Below, one piece after another: positions 12,067 through 24,780 of a stretch of DNA of 64,000 bases (within the stretch, counting starts at the first letter, position 1; every line of letters begins with the position of its first letter). The translations under genes were made by a program, and so were the position numbers. This DNA is from Chamaea fasciata (Eukaryota > Chordata > Aves > Passeriformes > Sylviidae), in NCBI GenBank assembly GCA_029207755.1, contig JARCOQ010000016.1, positions 2,795,001 to 2,859,000 of the forward strand, written 5' to 3'. The notes below the pieces were generated by a model. The model searched no databases. It had not been told where the DNA came from and saw only the letters and a list, made by a program, of their open reading frames with translations.

Positions 12067-14443
12067 TACATCTTGGTTCATAAATTAAACACCTTTCCAG
12101 TCCTGTTCATTTGTGAGGTGCCCATTGCATTCCAATGAGAAAGACAAATGAGCAACAGAGCAGTTTTCACTTGGAGCCATTCAAAGCTCTGTGAAGCAAT
12201 CCAATTTTTTTTGTTGTTTGTTTTAATGCTTGATTACGTGTTTTAGGAACACACCAGCCAATTCAAATAAACACACCAAATCAATGAGACATAACAATTA
12301 CGTGAGTTCAGAGTTGCCATGAGCTTTCCGATGGATTTCATGTGGTAGAATTTCATTTGGATGAAGAAGCTGGGCTACAGAGGATACCACAATCTTGAAA
12401 AAACCGCACCAGGTTATTATTGCTGCCTTTATGGGTGCTGCTTACATGGCTTCTATCATCACTTGCTCTTCAGCTCAGAACACAAGCGTGCTCTTGTGCT
12501 GCACAAGATTAACACTTAACTGATTGCTCTCAACTGCTAAAACCCTGCAGGCAGTGACCATGTGCCATGGTCTGATTGCATCAACAGAACAATGATTTCA
12601 TTAAAGCTTTTCATGCTGCACCATCAATAGGAAGGGATGATGTGGGTTCTTCAGCCTCTGTGTTACCTGTGGCGCTTATTAGTGACTGCTTGGGCAGGAT
12701 TTTGGAATTACAGAGGAAAGGATACAAGCAACCCACCATCTGTTGATGGTTTACTGTGTGCACAAAGCAAGCGGCATCAGTTGTGCTATGCCTTGTTCAG
12801 CCTCAGTACCGAGCACAAAATAACACTCTGGATGTGTAAACATGCGCAGCACAGGAAAGGTTCATGAGCTGAGAAGTTTCTGATCATCCAGCACCTGAGC
12901 CACTCCCTGAGCACGTCCTGCTTGTTCTCCCCACAAATCCTTTGCTGGCAAGACCATGTTATCTTTTAAAAACAGGCAAAGGAGCTGCATGTGGTGTGGC
13001 TGCACAGACCAGGTGTGAAGGCACCATTTGGAGGGCGCTGGAGGACCCTGCTTACTGTGTGCCTTGGCATGTTGAGCTCCACGGGCTCAAGAAACTCCAT
13101 TTCAGCCTTGCTCAGAGTCTGTAGTCTCCCAGGCTTCGGCCAAAGTCTTTCAGAGGGGGCCGCGCTGTTTTCCTCTCTCAACACCTCTTTGCACCAGCCT
13201 CTCCTGCTCATAGCAGACACCGGCAGCAATTCCAGCGACAGAGAGGTGCCCTTGTCTCCTGTTTGTCAGCTGCCGAGTGCCACCCAACCACAGGAGACTT
13301 TGTACCCCTCTGCTTTCATGCTGTGCTGGAACAAAAGCAGCTCGGCTCCCAGGAACGAATTTGCCTTCAAAGTTCCTGCGATCCATGAGTGACACACACG
13401 CATTAGATTGGAAATCCACCCGTCAGTCAGAGCTGGCGATGGTGCCCTCCGCACAGAGCGCTATGGCACGTCATGAATATGCATGGACAGGGTGAGCATC
13501 CTTGGTACAAATGTATTTACATCAGGTGGGCTCCAGCAGGGACTTCATGTTCTAGGTGGGAGTGTGTGTGATAACCTCCGAGCCTGGCACTACAGAGACA
13601 TGCAAGCCATAAACTCGCGTGCACTAAGATCTGCTGCTGCTTTCCTTACCCATGTCTGCTACTGGAGCAGGCCCTCAGATACTTTTTAGGTGCTAAAATA
13701 AACATTAAAGGCATCAGAAGCATTTTGAAAGTTGGCGTCTTGGCATTTTTCTCTAATTCCTCCGCTGAAGGGAGGAATAAGGTGGGTTTTTTCAAAGCAC
13801 AGAGTCTTCAAATGGATAGAATGGATCAAAAGAGATCAGAGATGCCTATAAATATCTGACTTTAATTTGCTGCGAACAGAAGGCAACTGTGTGTCGACTG
13901 GAGCTGTGTTTACTCCTAATGTTACCAACAGCCACAGCTGGGCTGGCACAGAGTGCAGCAGGGACATCTCCCCCGAGGCTCTTGCCTCTGCAATTTTAAC
14001 AGGCTATTCTGGCAAACTTTATTGAGTATCTAGTAAATAATTTTTAAGAGGTTATACGCAGGCTTGAGCCAGCTATGCTCAGCACTCTGTTTTTGGGGTT
14101 TTTTTTTCTCCCAATCAATTGTCCATAAAGTTGTAAGCTGATTTTTATCTTCCTAGCACACTTATCTAGTGTTAATAGGACAGGGGTAGAGGAAATTAAA
14201 AACCCAGGGAAGATGATGACAGTGTGATAGCAAAAAAGGAGCCTCTTCCTACTTTGTAAAGTTCATTCTGGGTTGAGAAAGGAGCAGCCTGGACGGAATT
14301 GAGGCCCCTCCCTGCACACTTGGCTGGGTATGATATTCCCACAGCTTATCAGTCACGGACCCTCCAGCCCAGCTGCAGCCAGCCCTGCTCCTGCCCTGCT
14401 TGTCCAAGGGACCCACCCCCACAGCAGCTCCAGCCCTGAGAAG
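12067..14443. other. Non-coding DNA, no gene recognised
   Basis: Mixed sequence. 12,950-13,700 carries overlapping frames of up to 133 codons on both strands, none recognised. Around 13,468-13,488 the words TCATGAATATGCATGG form a POU-like octamer cluster. The part at 13,990-14,230 is AT-rich and includes a short T run (about 14,100-14,108). No repeat family was seen. Confidence 0.5.
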
Positions 14444-14447
14444 AAAT

Positions 14448-14481
14448 GCCCCAAAATGCCCCAAAACGCCCCAAAATGCCC
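14448..14481. repeat. 10-bp tandem repeat, about 3.4 copies
   Basis: The unit GCCCCAAAAT is repeated with one substitution (AAAAC in the third copy). It is followed by unique sequence. This is a small tandem array with no gene attached. Confidence 0.9.
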
Positions 14482-15549
14482 ATGAATACAGAACTCTGTC
14501 CAGAACCATCCAGTTCACTCCAGCCTGAGACCTGGGCGGTGAAAGCACAATTCTTCATAACTGAGCTTCCGACACACCAGTGAAACTCCATTTTACACCC
14601 TCTGCCCCAGCCAGAGCGGTGACTCTCTCACCACAGCACAAGAGGGCTTGCCCTGTGGCACCTGATCACTCCACAGCCCGCAGGAACTGGCAAAATTGCT
14701 TTCCGTTGGCCTTTGATTCCCATTTTCAACAGGGATCAAACATATTGCTTTTAAATCTCGAGCCTCGAAAGCCAAAATTCAGCCAAAGAATGTCCTGAAT
14801 CACAAAAGCTTCAGTGACTGCCTTCAAACCATCACGGTGGTGTCAGAGGGAGCCAGGGACCCTCCTCACCCACACTCCCTGTTTGGTTACACCAGCTGTA
14901 CTAGGGGAGCACAAAGGGGAGCGGGACAAATCTTCTCAGGGGCTCCTACAGCACTCGGCGACGTCTCACAGCCTGCTCCCTGTGAACTGTGCACAGCCAT
15001 CAAACACAAGCCAGAAGCAAAAGATCTGTGAAGTTTAAAAATCTCCAACAAAAGCTTTCCCCCCCACTTCAAGGCCAAGGAAACAAGCCAGCCTAGCAGC
15101 ACGCAGCAGAGAGGAGAACAGAGACACACACAAAAAAAGACCTCCTAATTAGAGCAAGATTCAATAAGCCCTAGGCTTGTTTTAAAATGAAAATGCTACC
15201 ACTTCTTCTGCAGCAGTGACCTTACTTTTGCCTTGAGGATTAATACAAAGCACAGAGGCATTTGCAGTCAATGTTTTCAGTGGAATTGCCCGAGAGCATG
15301 TGAAGTTTGGAGGATACTGTCTTTCTGGGTCAGGTTGGAGTTGTCTCACTGAGACTTAAATTCTTTTTCTTCCATCTTCTTTAACTGTCTATCAGCTTTG
15401 CATCATGCACCATGCTCATTTCAGTACCCAGCCCTTGTGGCTCCCAAATATCTTATTAACATCCATTAAATCCCACAGCTCCCCATGGGGACAGAGGAAA
15501 CATCACTCCCTTCCAGGTGCAATGTGAAGCTGCAGGCTGCAGCTGTGCC
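14482..15549. other. Non-coding DNA, no gene recognised
   Basis: Short overlapping frames (up to about 80 codons) occur on both strands between 14,580 and 15,130 and match nothing I know. No long open frame lies downstream of 15,130. Nothing else is distinctive. Confidence 0.55.
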
Positions 15550-15583
15550 AGATTTATCAGATTTTAATCAGATTTAAATCAGA
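15550..15583. repeat. Short AT-rich tandem repeat
   Basis: Three consecutive copies of a 9-11 bp unit, AGATTTATC, AGATTTTAATC and AGATTTAAATC, are followed by AGA. It sits just upstream of an AT-rich patch. Confidence 0.8.
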
Positions 15584-15639
15584 CATTTGTTTCTCTGCAG
15601 ACCTGGTTGCTATGTGTGACAGCAGCTAATTTATACACA

Positions 15640-15880
15640 CCTGACCCAGGTATAATTAGCTGAGAGTATGAGATATTCTTCAATATATTATTAAGTGAAT
15701 GAGATAATAATTTTCTTATGGGTTTGCATAACCTAGCAGGATGAGGAGGAACTAATCTCTGCAGCCAGCTCTCACCTGCCAGCTCAATATAAATATAATT
15801 ACTTAATATATTTTATGTTATATCAATGATATATTAATACATATATTAATGTAATAAAAACACCCATGATATTTGCAATT
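15640..15880. other. Very AT-rich patch
   Basis: Contains TATAATTAGC, ATATATTATTAAG, a short inverted pair TATATC/GATATA with a 3-nt spacer near 15,820-15,834, and repeated ATTAAT words. It could be a regulatory AT-rich element or a matrix-attachment-like sequence, and I cannot decide between them. No gene. Confidence 0.4.
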
Positions 15881-18444
15881 GCAAACCCTCAGGAATCACA
15901 CATCTATCTCCTTCCTGAAGAGCCATTCATCCACCATGGTGTGACCAAGGGCGTGATCTGATAAACCCCAACTTCACCTTCTTCTCCATAACCCCATAGC
16001 CTCAAAATCCCAGAGTTTTCCAAACTCCCACTCAGTCCCTCATGCCAGGCTGTGCTTTCATGATCACACACCGCTGACAGCAGCCTTGCTGCCCAGGGTT
16101 GCTCAGCCTGCCCTGCAGGTTGGGTACCGGGTCCCTTTCCTGCCAGTGCTCAGCAGTGTGCAGGATGCTTGGCAGTGCCTTGGGCATGCAAGGGGTTATT
16201 TGTAGCACTCTTCTGTTATCTCACGACCACAGTGACACCTTGCCGCCCACACCCTGCGCCTTGCCCCGTGCCAGCAGCACAGACACACCAGGGGTGCCCT
16301 GCCCCTTTGGCGGCAGAGCAGGAGGCTGCATTGCCCAGATGTGCTGTGATTCTCCCACATCCCACTGCCAGAGCCCAGGGTGGTGCAGCTCTCCCCCATG
16401 TCCTGGACACCTGGACACCACGTGTCCCTGGCAGGGCTCACAGTCCTGCGTTTGCTGTGGGTTGCACCTCTGCCCACATTCCCTAGTTCCTCGTGGAGCT
16501 CATAAAGCATCATCAATACTGGACATGTGAGACTGTGTCACAGTGCAGTGGGGATGAGAGCCTTGAAGCAACAGTGCCACCCTGGGCATCGCTAAAAAGT
16601 CACTCAAGAGCCTGCTTGTGGGTGACAGAAGGATAAAATATTGAAGCAAGGGAAAAAACAAACTCAAAATCTATGATAATATTACAGATGCAGCTGAGCA
16701 GACCGGAAGATGGTTACTGGGTATTGCCTCTTTTCAGCTATGAAATTCCATTTGAAGGGGCAGTCAGAGGCCCTTTTTTCCTCCTCACTTTCCTATTATG
16801 TGTTATTCACATTTTCATGTGGTAGTTTCTATGAGAAATGCACACCTTCCAGCAACTAATAGAAAATTCAGATAATGAAGACTGCAGCTCCTGATAAAAA
16901 ATCTCCAGGAATGAATCAGCCCTAGATGGTTTTGCTCTCTGCTTTTAAATCCATGTTTATAATGAAGGAAGAAAGCTAGCTGATTTGAGAAATCAAAACC
17001 CCACTACAATTACAAGCCAGGAAATACTTTACCTGGAAGGTGAAAGTTGGACTATTTAACACCAAAGATAAAGAAGCCACATGTCTTTGTTTTACCTGCT
17101 CAGGCATGTTTTTGTAATGGAGCAGCCTGGTGTAATGACATCTCATATTTCAACTGTCCATTTGTCACAGTGGGTTTTCTTTCTGGTGTAATAGCACAGA
17201 AAAAGACCAGGACTGGGAACTTAATGTCTTGTTCCTTGTTCCTGTCTGTAATTCTCAGATTCTCGTGTTTCTTGATACTACATGAATCCCAGCAAATGGA
17301 TTTTTGCCTTTCAGGCTGTGCAGTCCATTTCTCCAGAGGAAGAGCAGAAATCTCTGTGTCTGGCAGATGCCTGGAAGCTGTTCTGGCATCCTCGGGCCAG
17401 ACACAGGAGACGGCCTGAGGAGCAGCTGCAGGATGGGCAGTTCCCAGTGGGCTGGAAGGGGCACTCCTCACTTCCAAACGCAGCCTGTGGGCTCAGCCTG
17501 CACTGCAGCCATGGCCTGAGACAAGGCAGGGAGGGAAAGCTTTTTGCTGTGGATTTTTGTAAGCACATCAGGGCATTGTGCAAGCGTCTCATTTGTACCG
17601 TGTGGGATGTCATCTCTGCCGGCTCCCAAGGCAAAACCTTTCTGAGTTGCTGGCAGTCATGCACACATGTAGAGACAAGACACCCTCATCAATGAAAAAC
17701 TCTCTTGTGTGCCTGAAATAAAAGCTCAGGTTCAGACTGTTCAGACATATTCTGGTTTGCCTCTGTGACTTTGCAGGAAAAGGGTCTGGGAGGTATGATT
17801 TGCTTTCTCCCATCTTATCATACTTCTATGCAAAGAAGTATCACTTCTGTTCACTGAACCTGGTGCTGCAGCCTTTGGGCAGCTTGGCTGAAGAACGGGG
17901 TGGGGGCTGCAGGCAGTGAGGCAACAGGGGCCTCTGCATCCATTGTAGTCCCCTAAAACTTGTGTTTCCACAGGGTTGTGTGACTGTTTACCCTCTCTCT
18001 CACCTGCTGAAAAAGCTGGACCAGTAAAATGCTCTCCACTGAATTTTACAGAGGGACTGAGGATGGCATAAACAGATGTCTCTGGAACTCCAACCTCAAT
18101 ACTCGCCGACCCATAGCCCCCAGGCAATCCCCAATTTTCTGTGTCGCCATTTGTTGCAGCCTTTTCCCTGACTAAAACACTTCAAAACTCTCCTGGGCAC
18201 GAGCAGAAGCCCAACTTCTGTTTCATCCCCTCTGCCAGAGTTCATTCTCTGGGTCACTGTCACTCGTCTCTGAGCTAATCGCTTGTCCCAGCTGCAGGAT
18301 TCAGGCTTGTGGCACCGAGTGTTTGTGCTGTGAGTGCCGGACCCAGCGCGGAGCCCCAGCTGGCAGCAGAGCATCGCTGCTGTGCTGTCTGCCACTACAA
18401 AGCCAGCCTCTGATAGTCTGCTGTCCCTCCGAGGTACACAGATT
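15881..18444. other. Non-coding DNA, no gene recognised
   Basis: 16,100-16,530 and 17,050-17,700 hold overlapping frames of 100-143 codons in several registers. The frame at 17,282-17,695 (137 codons, plus) starts near an acceptor-like TTTTGCCTTTCAG, but it shows no recognisable domain and has competing open frames on the other strand. A perfect 8-bp inverted repeat, ATACTTCT/AGAAGTAT, lies at 17,820-17,841. The part at about 16,860-17,020 is AT-rich. Confidence 0.5.
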
Positions 18445-18467
18445 AAAAAAAAAAAATAAAATAAAAA
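18445..18467. repeat. A-rich tract
   Basis: A run of 12 A is followed by TAAA and ATAAAA units. It could be the decayed tail of a plus-strand retroposed sequence, but no body or target-site duplication is recognisable. Confidence 0.85.
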
Positions 18468-19943
18468 CCACCAAGATGTGAGGAACTTAAATATTTCATC
18501 ACAGGCTTTTTCTCCGTTTTGTTCTTCATTTACACTGGTAACTTACCCACACTTTTAGACTGAGGAAAGAAAACGAAGGGTTCTTTGTAGGGGTGTCAAA
18601 GTGCACCTACTTCCACCCCCCGCATCCCGGGAGTGATGAATAAGTGTCACCTAAACGGGCCTCCACTGGGAATGAATGAATGTCTGTGTCCACAGAGCTC
18701 CTCCATCAGCCACGGGCCGTTTGCAGGAATATTTCTCTGGGATTCAAAGCCAGGCTTGTCTGTAAACAAAAAGCACTGCGGGCACCTCCTGAACGAGTAG
18801 CTCTGTGTGGTGAAGTAGCAGATGCCCTTTCAGACCCATCTGGATGCTTCGCCCAGTGCAGGACAGGGACATCCCAAGCACACCTCTGAGCACTGCCATG
18901 CAGACTTTCATCCCCGACATGCCAGGGCATGCCACAGCTATTGGCATGGCATCCTCAGGGGAAGGAGAGGGGCTGTGGGCAGAAAAAAAAAAGTAGTTAA
19001 TCATGGTAACTGTTTTATAGAGGATTCTTTTTCTTTTACAGGAGAAGGTTGGGAACAAATTAGAAATGGGGAAGAAAGGTCAAGCTAATAATGGGGCAGG
19101 GAGTAGCAGTGGAATATAAAAAAAAATAGCTTATGTCATAAAAAAATCAATCTCTCCTTTGGAATCAGTGCCTGAAGTAGTCGTACAGTGTGTTTACACC
19201 ACCTTTCTAAACAATCCTGGGACTCATGGAGAAAATACTCTGTCCCCAAACAGCTTTCCAAAGGGCTGCTGGACAATTGCAGCTTCAAAGGGTCAGCAGT
19301 CAAGTGAACACTACACCTGTACAGACTCCAACACCTTTCTGGTGAGGATAGACAACATCAAAATCCCCTTAATACAGTAGAAGACCCCGGAGCAGGGCTC
19401 AGTAGCTTGGACCAGGGAGGACCATCCAAAAGTTAGTATTAGTTATTTAGTCATGACCCTTTTCAATGGTCACTGAAATCTCCTGGTAGTGTTTTCAAGG
19501 TTTCTTAGCTCTCACCCACTTTAGCTCTGTGTCAAGAGCAGAGTTTGACACATAAAACTACCTGCCTTGATCAAGGGGTTAAAAACAGTGGCCTCCAGGA
19601 CTCCCTTTTAGCCTCTATTTTTTATGATTCGAGGAAAAATCCATTTCATCTCGGTGAAGTCTAACACTGAGATTTCTTAAAGGGATGTCAGGTTAGCTTG
19701 CCGTATCACAAAGAAGAACATTTGGTTCCTAAATCCCATGCACTCTAACAATTCCCTGGCCATTTCTTAAAGGTCAGCGTCATTTTTCTTTAGCTCTAAT
19801 GATCACAAACCTGCTCAAGTGAAAGTTAGAAGCCCTGCTGCTCGGTGACCAGGAGCCAGCCCAACGCTCTTTTCGGTCTCTTTTAGTGCTTTAAACGCAT
19901 TGCTAATTGCAACAGTGACACAGCCAGAGGTGCTAAGGGGAGA
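18468..19943. other. Non-coding DNA, no gene recognised
   Basis: No open frame longer than about 104 codons and no recognised repeat. A short A run lies at about 18,982-18,991 and again near 19,120. Confidence 0.55.
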
Positions 19944-20711
19944 TTATTGTAGCTGCACGATGCCTCTGTGCTGGCTGAAGTCCTCTGCAGGAGCTAATGC
20001 CTCGATTAAGCTTTCCAACATCTGCTGAGAGTGCAGCACAAGGGGGCTGGAGCCTGGCACTGCTGGTGTGAAATCAGGGCTGCACTGGGGACTCCCCAGG
20101 CAGGAACAGGGCTTGTCACCACTGCAGGGAAGTGCCCGTGGCCCCACAGCTGTGGGGGAACGTGGGCCACGGGCAGGAGTCGTTGTCTCTGCTGGGAGAT
20201 GTCCTGGGCTTCGTGTCTGAGGCTCTGCTGCCACTGCAGCGGGTCCTGCAGAGGGGAAGGCAAAGCTCAGGCTGCAGGAGCCAGGATGGGGCAGATGGAG
20301 CAGTCCAAGATCTTCACGAGGTGATCTCCCCACGCTGGAAACGGCACAGGCATTTGCCACCCCACAAGCAGGGTGATGTGGCTCCTCAGCCCGTCCATCC
20401 CACACCAGGGTCAGCTCGTGTGCTGCACACACCGAAATCTGAGCGGGAGGGCACGGCTGGGCTGCTCCAGCTGGGAATCTGCTCCTCTGGAACGTCAAAT
20501 GCAAGCAGCCACTGACACGACAGATCACAAAGTGATGCAAACTCACGCTTTCCCCTTCTCCTGACTCCACACTGCTCAGGGAAATGGCCAGCACAAAGAG
20601 GCCTGTGGCTGGCACATGACATGAACAGCTGGCCAGAGACGTAGCACCTGTAGGCCAGAGACGGACACCTGGCAAGACACAGGTAGCTGCTGGAACTGGA
20701 TGCAGAGTCAC
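19944..20711 (-). other. Longest open frame of the window (255 codons), probably non-coding
   Basis: The minus-strand frame from 20,711 down to 19,944 is open for 255 codons from a Met start. The product is rich in Ala, Pro, Ser and Cys, with no signal peptide, membrane segment or motif that I recognise. The DNA is GC-rich, so stop codons are scarce, and frames of 97 and 127 codons run on the opposite strand through the same DNA. In 64 kb one frame of about this length in GC-rich sequence is not surprising. It could be a lineage-specific ORF or lie in a long non-coding RNA, but the sequence alone gives no positive support. Confidence 0.12.
20631..20674. repeat. Imperfect 22-bp tandem duplication
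   Basis: GGCCAGAGACG recurs exactly 22 bp apart (20631 and 20653). Each copy is followed by a similar CACCTG-containing stretch. The two copies have diverged in their second halves. Confidence 0.75.
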
Positions 20712-23700
20712 TCAGTGCATCAGAGAGCAAAGATCTGAAGGCCAAACAAAATGCTTTTCCCAGTTCTGATTTTACCCTGAGAGGGTATGGTGCTCCAGCA
20801 GCTCACCCTGTGCGTGGTGTGCTCAGGTGGTGCATGATCCAGACAACAGAGACAAATAATCCAGGAGCTATCATTTTCAAAGCAATTTTTAATTCCATTC
20901 ATATGCTTGAGCTTTCAGACCACCCTGGGAAGATAGGCTAAAACCCACAGCTTCTTTCCGTTGCCACTTTCTGTATTTAACCCTCACTAAGAGAAAAAAT
21001 CCCCACGGTAATCGCATGCAGAAGTTAGTCTTACCCGATGAAGGGAAAACTGCACGGTTACAAAACTAGAAAAGGTTAAAAATTGTACAGAGTTAAACAC
21101 TTAAAATGCCTGCAAGAAAGCAGCTGGTCTTACTGTTGAAAATTATCAACAAAGTGCATTTCCAGTGAAAAGCCTTCATATTCTGCAAGATTACAAGCCC
21201 AGAAGTTCAGTGCTTAGAGTTTGCCTGAACACTCTACAAAGACCTCTGCACCCATACAATTAATTCCTTTCTATGGGTGCTGCACAAGAATTTCTGGGGT
21301 GAGCTACCAGTTTCCATAATCCTGAACCACTTCTTCCAGTGGCACTTTCAGGATGGGAAGCTGCCCATCAGCCAGGGGCTGCCTGACCCCTCCAAAACGG
21401 TGTCAGCAGAAAGGACATAAAGTGATAGATGAATCCATCTGAACATCAGGAGAATTGGCACGAACCTTTCCTCAGCCTGTTGCTGAGCAAGCCCGAGCCC
21501 AGCCTTTCCCCGTGCTCCAGGGCACTGGGTCGGTTTGGGTTTCATGTTCTCCTGTCCCCCGAGCACGGCCAAGCCTCCCCCACGTTTGGAGCCAGAGGCA
21601 GATGTGCTGAATTACAGCGAGAGCCTGGCCTTGAGGGGTTTCCAGGGTGGCTGGAAGCTGAAAGCAATGAAAATTTAAAGGGAGTTTTCTGCCTGCTTGA
21701 GAGTTTCACCTTCCTGTTTGAAAAGTGAATGAGGTAAAATCACTTGGAAAAAAAAATAATATACCCGACACTTTCTTCTCCTTTCTTCACATGACTCCTG
21801 TAGCTTTCCTCATTCCACAACCACCTTTCTTCCATTTTCTCACAGACACTCCTGGCTTCACTGTGCCTTTTCCATAGATTGTCTGAGCCCAGCCCTCCCT
21901 CTTTTCTCCTCACCCTTTTCAATCCGGTTAAATTTGCTTTTACCTCCCAGACCGTTTCCGAGCAGTCCTTCCTCACCTTTCCATATTCTCACTCTCCTGC
22001 TGTTTTCAAAACTCAGTCAAAACCCAAAGCTTTTTTTTTGCTAGGACTTTAACTATTTCGTTTTCCCCATTTCTCTGTGGTTTTTCCCCCCTGTTAAGTG
22101 CTTTTCAGTGCTCTTAGCATGACAAACACCAGACACAGAGCTGAGCTCTGTTATGCAGTGGTGTCCAGCCTGAGAGTCACCCAGGAGTCATGTATAATCC
22201 TCCACATACTGGTCTGGGCTCCAGCTCCCACTTGCACTCATGCACCCAGCAGGACAGCAGCCTGCAGCCCATTTTGACTTTTCCTGACATTTTTCCCCGC
22301 CATGAACTGATTCCAGTAATTTATCTAGGGACTGGCCCCACTTAATCCACAATCTCTTCCGTCCTTTGGACTGAACAAGAGTTAATTTCCCATAAAAGTT
22401 TTCTTCATTCTTTTGAAGGTTGCCACCTTTAAGAACAACTGACATCCCTCACTGTATTACTGAGTTATTCCTTATCCTGCCAATCATTTGCCCAAAAACT
22501 GAGACCGAGTACCACAAAGGTAGAACTAAAACACGAAATAAATGCACCCAGAAGGAGCACACCTCTCGAAAACGGAATTTCAGGATGGTCAAACTAACAA
22601 ATGCTGAAAAAAGAAGAGAGACCATAAGACTACAGAGAAGAAAGGAAACCCTGGACTTCATTTTCTGATCTTATAAGGTTATGAGGGAATTAGATTGGCC
22701 CAGGTTTCCAGAATGAGCAATGGGACAAGCTGAAAAAGACTTTGCTGTGGTCTCACTGGCACCAACACTAAAATTTATGCAGCTGAACGAAGAAATAGAA
22801 GGTGGGAGGTTGTGTGTCACAGAGGATAAGAAAAATATCTGACCACTTCTGAATTTTATCCAACACGATGCAGACAGGACCCGCCCCACAGACATCCTGT
22901 GGGACACTGATACACCCTCCTGAACCCACTGGAGTGACACCACCAGCTGGCTCAGCCTTCTTTCCTCACTCTGGGAAGAGGAGGCTGAGCAAAGCTCCCC
23001 GGCCCAGCTGCCTGCTGACATCCGGCGTGAGTCATCTGCCAGGCTGATGTAAGAGCCTGGAGACAACCCACTGCTGCTCCTGATGGAGACCCGAGAATAT
23101 CCACCGTGGCGGGAACTTCCATGGGATCCTTCCTGAGTTCTTCTTGGAGAGACAAAAAGTTCAAACTGGACAGGAAAGGGGGCTGAAATTATGCAAGTGT
23201 GTGATGCGTTCAGGGACTTCTGGGCTTTAGATGGGCACATCGTCATGGGCAGGTAACTGCTCACTTGTTAACGGGGGTGAGGGGCACGAAGAGGAGGGAA
23301 GAGGCAGCTGTGTGTGCAATTCACTGCCCCAGCCTCTTCTGAAAGTGAGCTGGTGGCCTCCCAGGGCACACATGGTGGGGTCCTCCCACGTTTTCACAAG
23401 CTCTGTTTTTGTCGGAGCAGTGTCACGACTGGTGCACACACACATCCACGGAGGAGGCAGGTTGTCCAGGGGGTTCACCACCCAAAGAGAAGAGAGGAAA
23501 AAAGACAAAGGGTAGGGCCAGGTAGATGGAAGACTACCAAGAACTGACAAGGTGATGCTTTAATTAACGTGACATCAAGCATTTCCATCACAGAAGCAGC
23601 TGAAGCACTGTCAGGTTGGTGGGGCTGTTGTGGAGAACAAGCTGAAGGCTTGAACAGACTTCAGAGAACAATTACTTGCAACAAGCACATCACTTTTGGA

Positions 23701-24101
23701 GAAACACATACCAGCAGTCCCTGGAGGTCCAGGCAACACCCAAGAGTTACTGTTGGATTAAAAATTTCATGTTGAAACATAAGAGTTCAACCCTGGGGGG
23801 AAAAAAAATTTGCAAATGCCTGTCTTAGCTCTCATATTAAAGGCCCTTGATGAAGAGGGAGAAAATATGTATGATATTTGTGATTGAACCAAAGTGGGAC
23901 AAGTCCCACTCCTCCCCCACAGGGCACACACAGTGGGTGTCAGGCTGTCCTGCAGCAGCAGCTACAGTAAAAATAAATACCATGAGTTGAGGTGATTTAT
24001 AGCAAACCTTTCAAAGCCCACCAACTACTGTAGTTAACGTACAGACTGCTGTTAATGTGACTGTAATTTAAGCCTCAAACTTTTCCTTAGCCAGAGAATT
24101 T
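20712..24101. other. Non-coding DNA, no gene recognised
   Basis: 22,671-23,264 is open for 197 codons on the minus strand (Ser-rich, no recognised domain), with competing frames on both strands around 22,950-23,550. The part at 22,500-22,660 is purine-rich. A 9-T run lies at about 22,032. An AP-1-like TGAGTCA occurs near 23,028. No mobile element was recognised. Confidence 0.5.
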
Positions 24102-24130
24102 AAAAAAAAAAAAAAACACTTAAAAAAACC
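24102..24130. repeat. A-rich tract
   Basis: A run of 15 A (24102-24116), then CACTT, a second A run and CCAACACTT. The CACTTAAA-like word is repeated. It is low complexity, possibly an eroded retroposon tail. Confidence 0.85.
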
Positions 24131-24182
24131 AACACTTAAACTCCGCCAAAATTAAAACCTACAAACAAAAGTTATCAGATGT

Positions 24183-24713
24183 TCAAGCCAAATTCTCCCA
24201 TGCAGTGAGCAGACACCTTAAAGCCAAGGTGCTTTCTGAAGGCAGGAGAGCACAAAGGAATAGTGGGGCTGTGGGAAGGTTTAATCTGGGCCGTTCCATC
24301 GGGGTGTGTTTGGTCCACTCTCGGCGCCTGCCCCAGCGGTGCCAGCTGGCAGCAGCCTCACAGCAGCCCCACGGCAGCCCTGCAGCCCCTCTGCTCCTCC
24401 CCAGCCCTGCACCACTGCCAGGCACACGGGCCAGCCCCTCTCCCCCTGCCAAGAGCTCCAGGCAGGGCCTCTGCAGGGTCTCTGGGGCAGCAGAAGGGAC
24501 GGCGTGGCAGGGACACTGCTCCGAGAGGGGACGTGTCCTGCGGGATGTCTGCCAGCCCTGCGTGGCTCCGGTCCTGCTCACACAGCTTGTCCCACACTGC
24601 TCACAGCAACATCCAGGGATCTCACAGCACTGACACCCTGAGCCAGGGCACACCTGGGGGGGAAAAGCCACAGAGAAAGGCCAGGGAGCAAGAGCTCTGC
24701 TCAGGAGGAGCAA
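24183..24713. other. GC-rich patch with overlapping open frames
   Basis: The minus strand is open for 176 codons across 24,183-24,713, while plus-strand frames of 142, 169 and 111 codons run through the same DNA. Simultaneous openness in many registers is a composition effect. CpG is present but too sparse for a clear CpG island. No exon was recognised. Confidence 0.5.
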
Positions 24714-24738
24714 AGTTACCAGAGATCAGTATTGCATG

Positions 24739-24780
24739 GCTCTTTGGCTTAAAGAGCTTCATTTTCTCTTAAAGAGAAAA
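24739..24780. repeat. Two adjacent small hairpins sharing a core
   Basis: GCTCTTT (24739-24745) pairs with AAAGAGC (24751-24757) across 5 nt. Four bases later TTTTCTCTT (24762-24770) pairs with AAGAGAAAA (24772-24780) across a single base. Both right arms carry CTTAAAGAG, so the pair looks like a local duplication or template-switch product. Each hairpin alone is near chance level. Confidence 0.8.

Noticed and set aside
17282..17695. Possible exon after an acceptor-like TTTTGCCTTTCAG
   Set aside because: One splice-like word is very common by chance. The 137-codon product matches nothing I know and opposite-strand frames are equally open.
19950..20500. Possible CpG island
   Set aside because: GC-rich but CpG density looks only moderate by eye. 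No promoter or transcript evidence.
22671..23264. 197-codon minus-strand open frame, Ser-rich
   Set aside because: No motif or family recognised. The composition is ordinary for this DNA and other frames overlap it.
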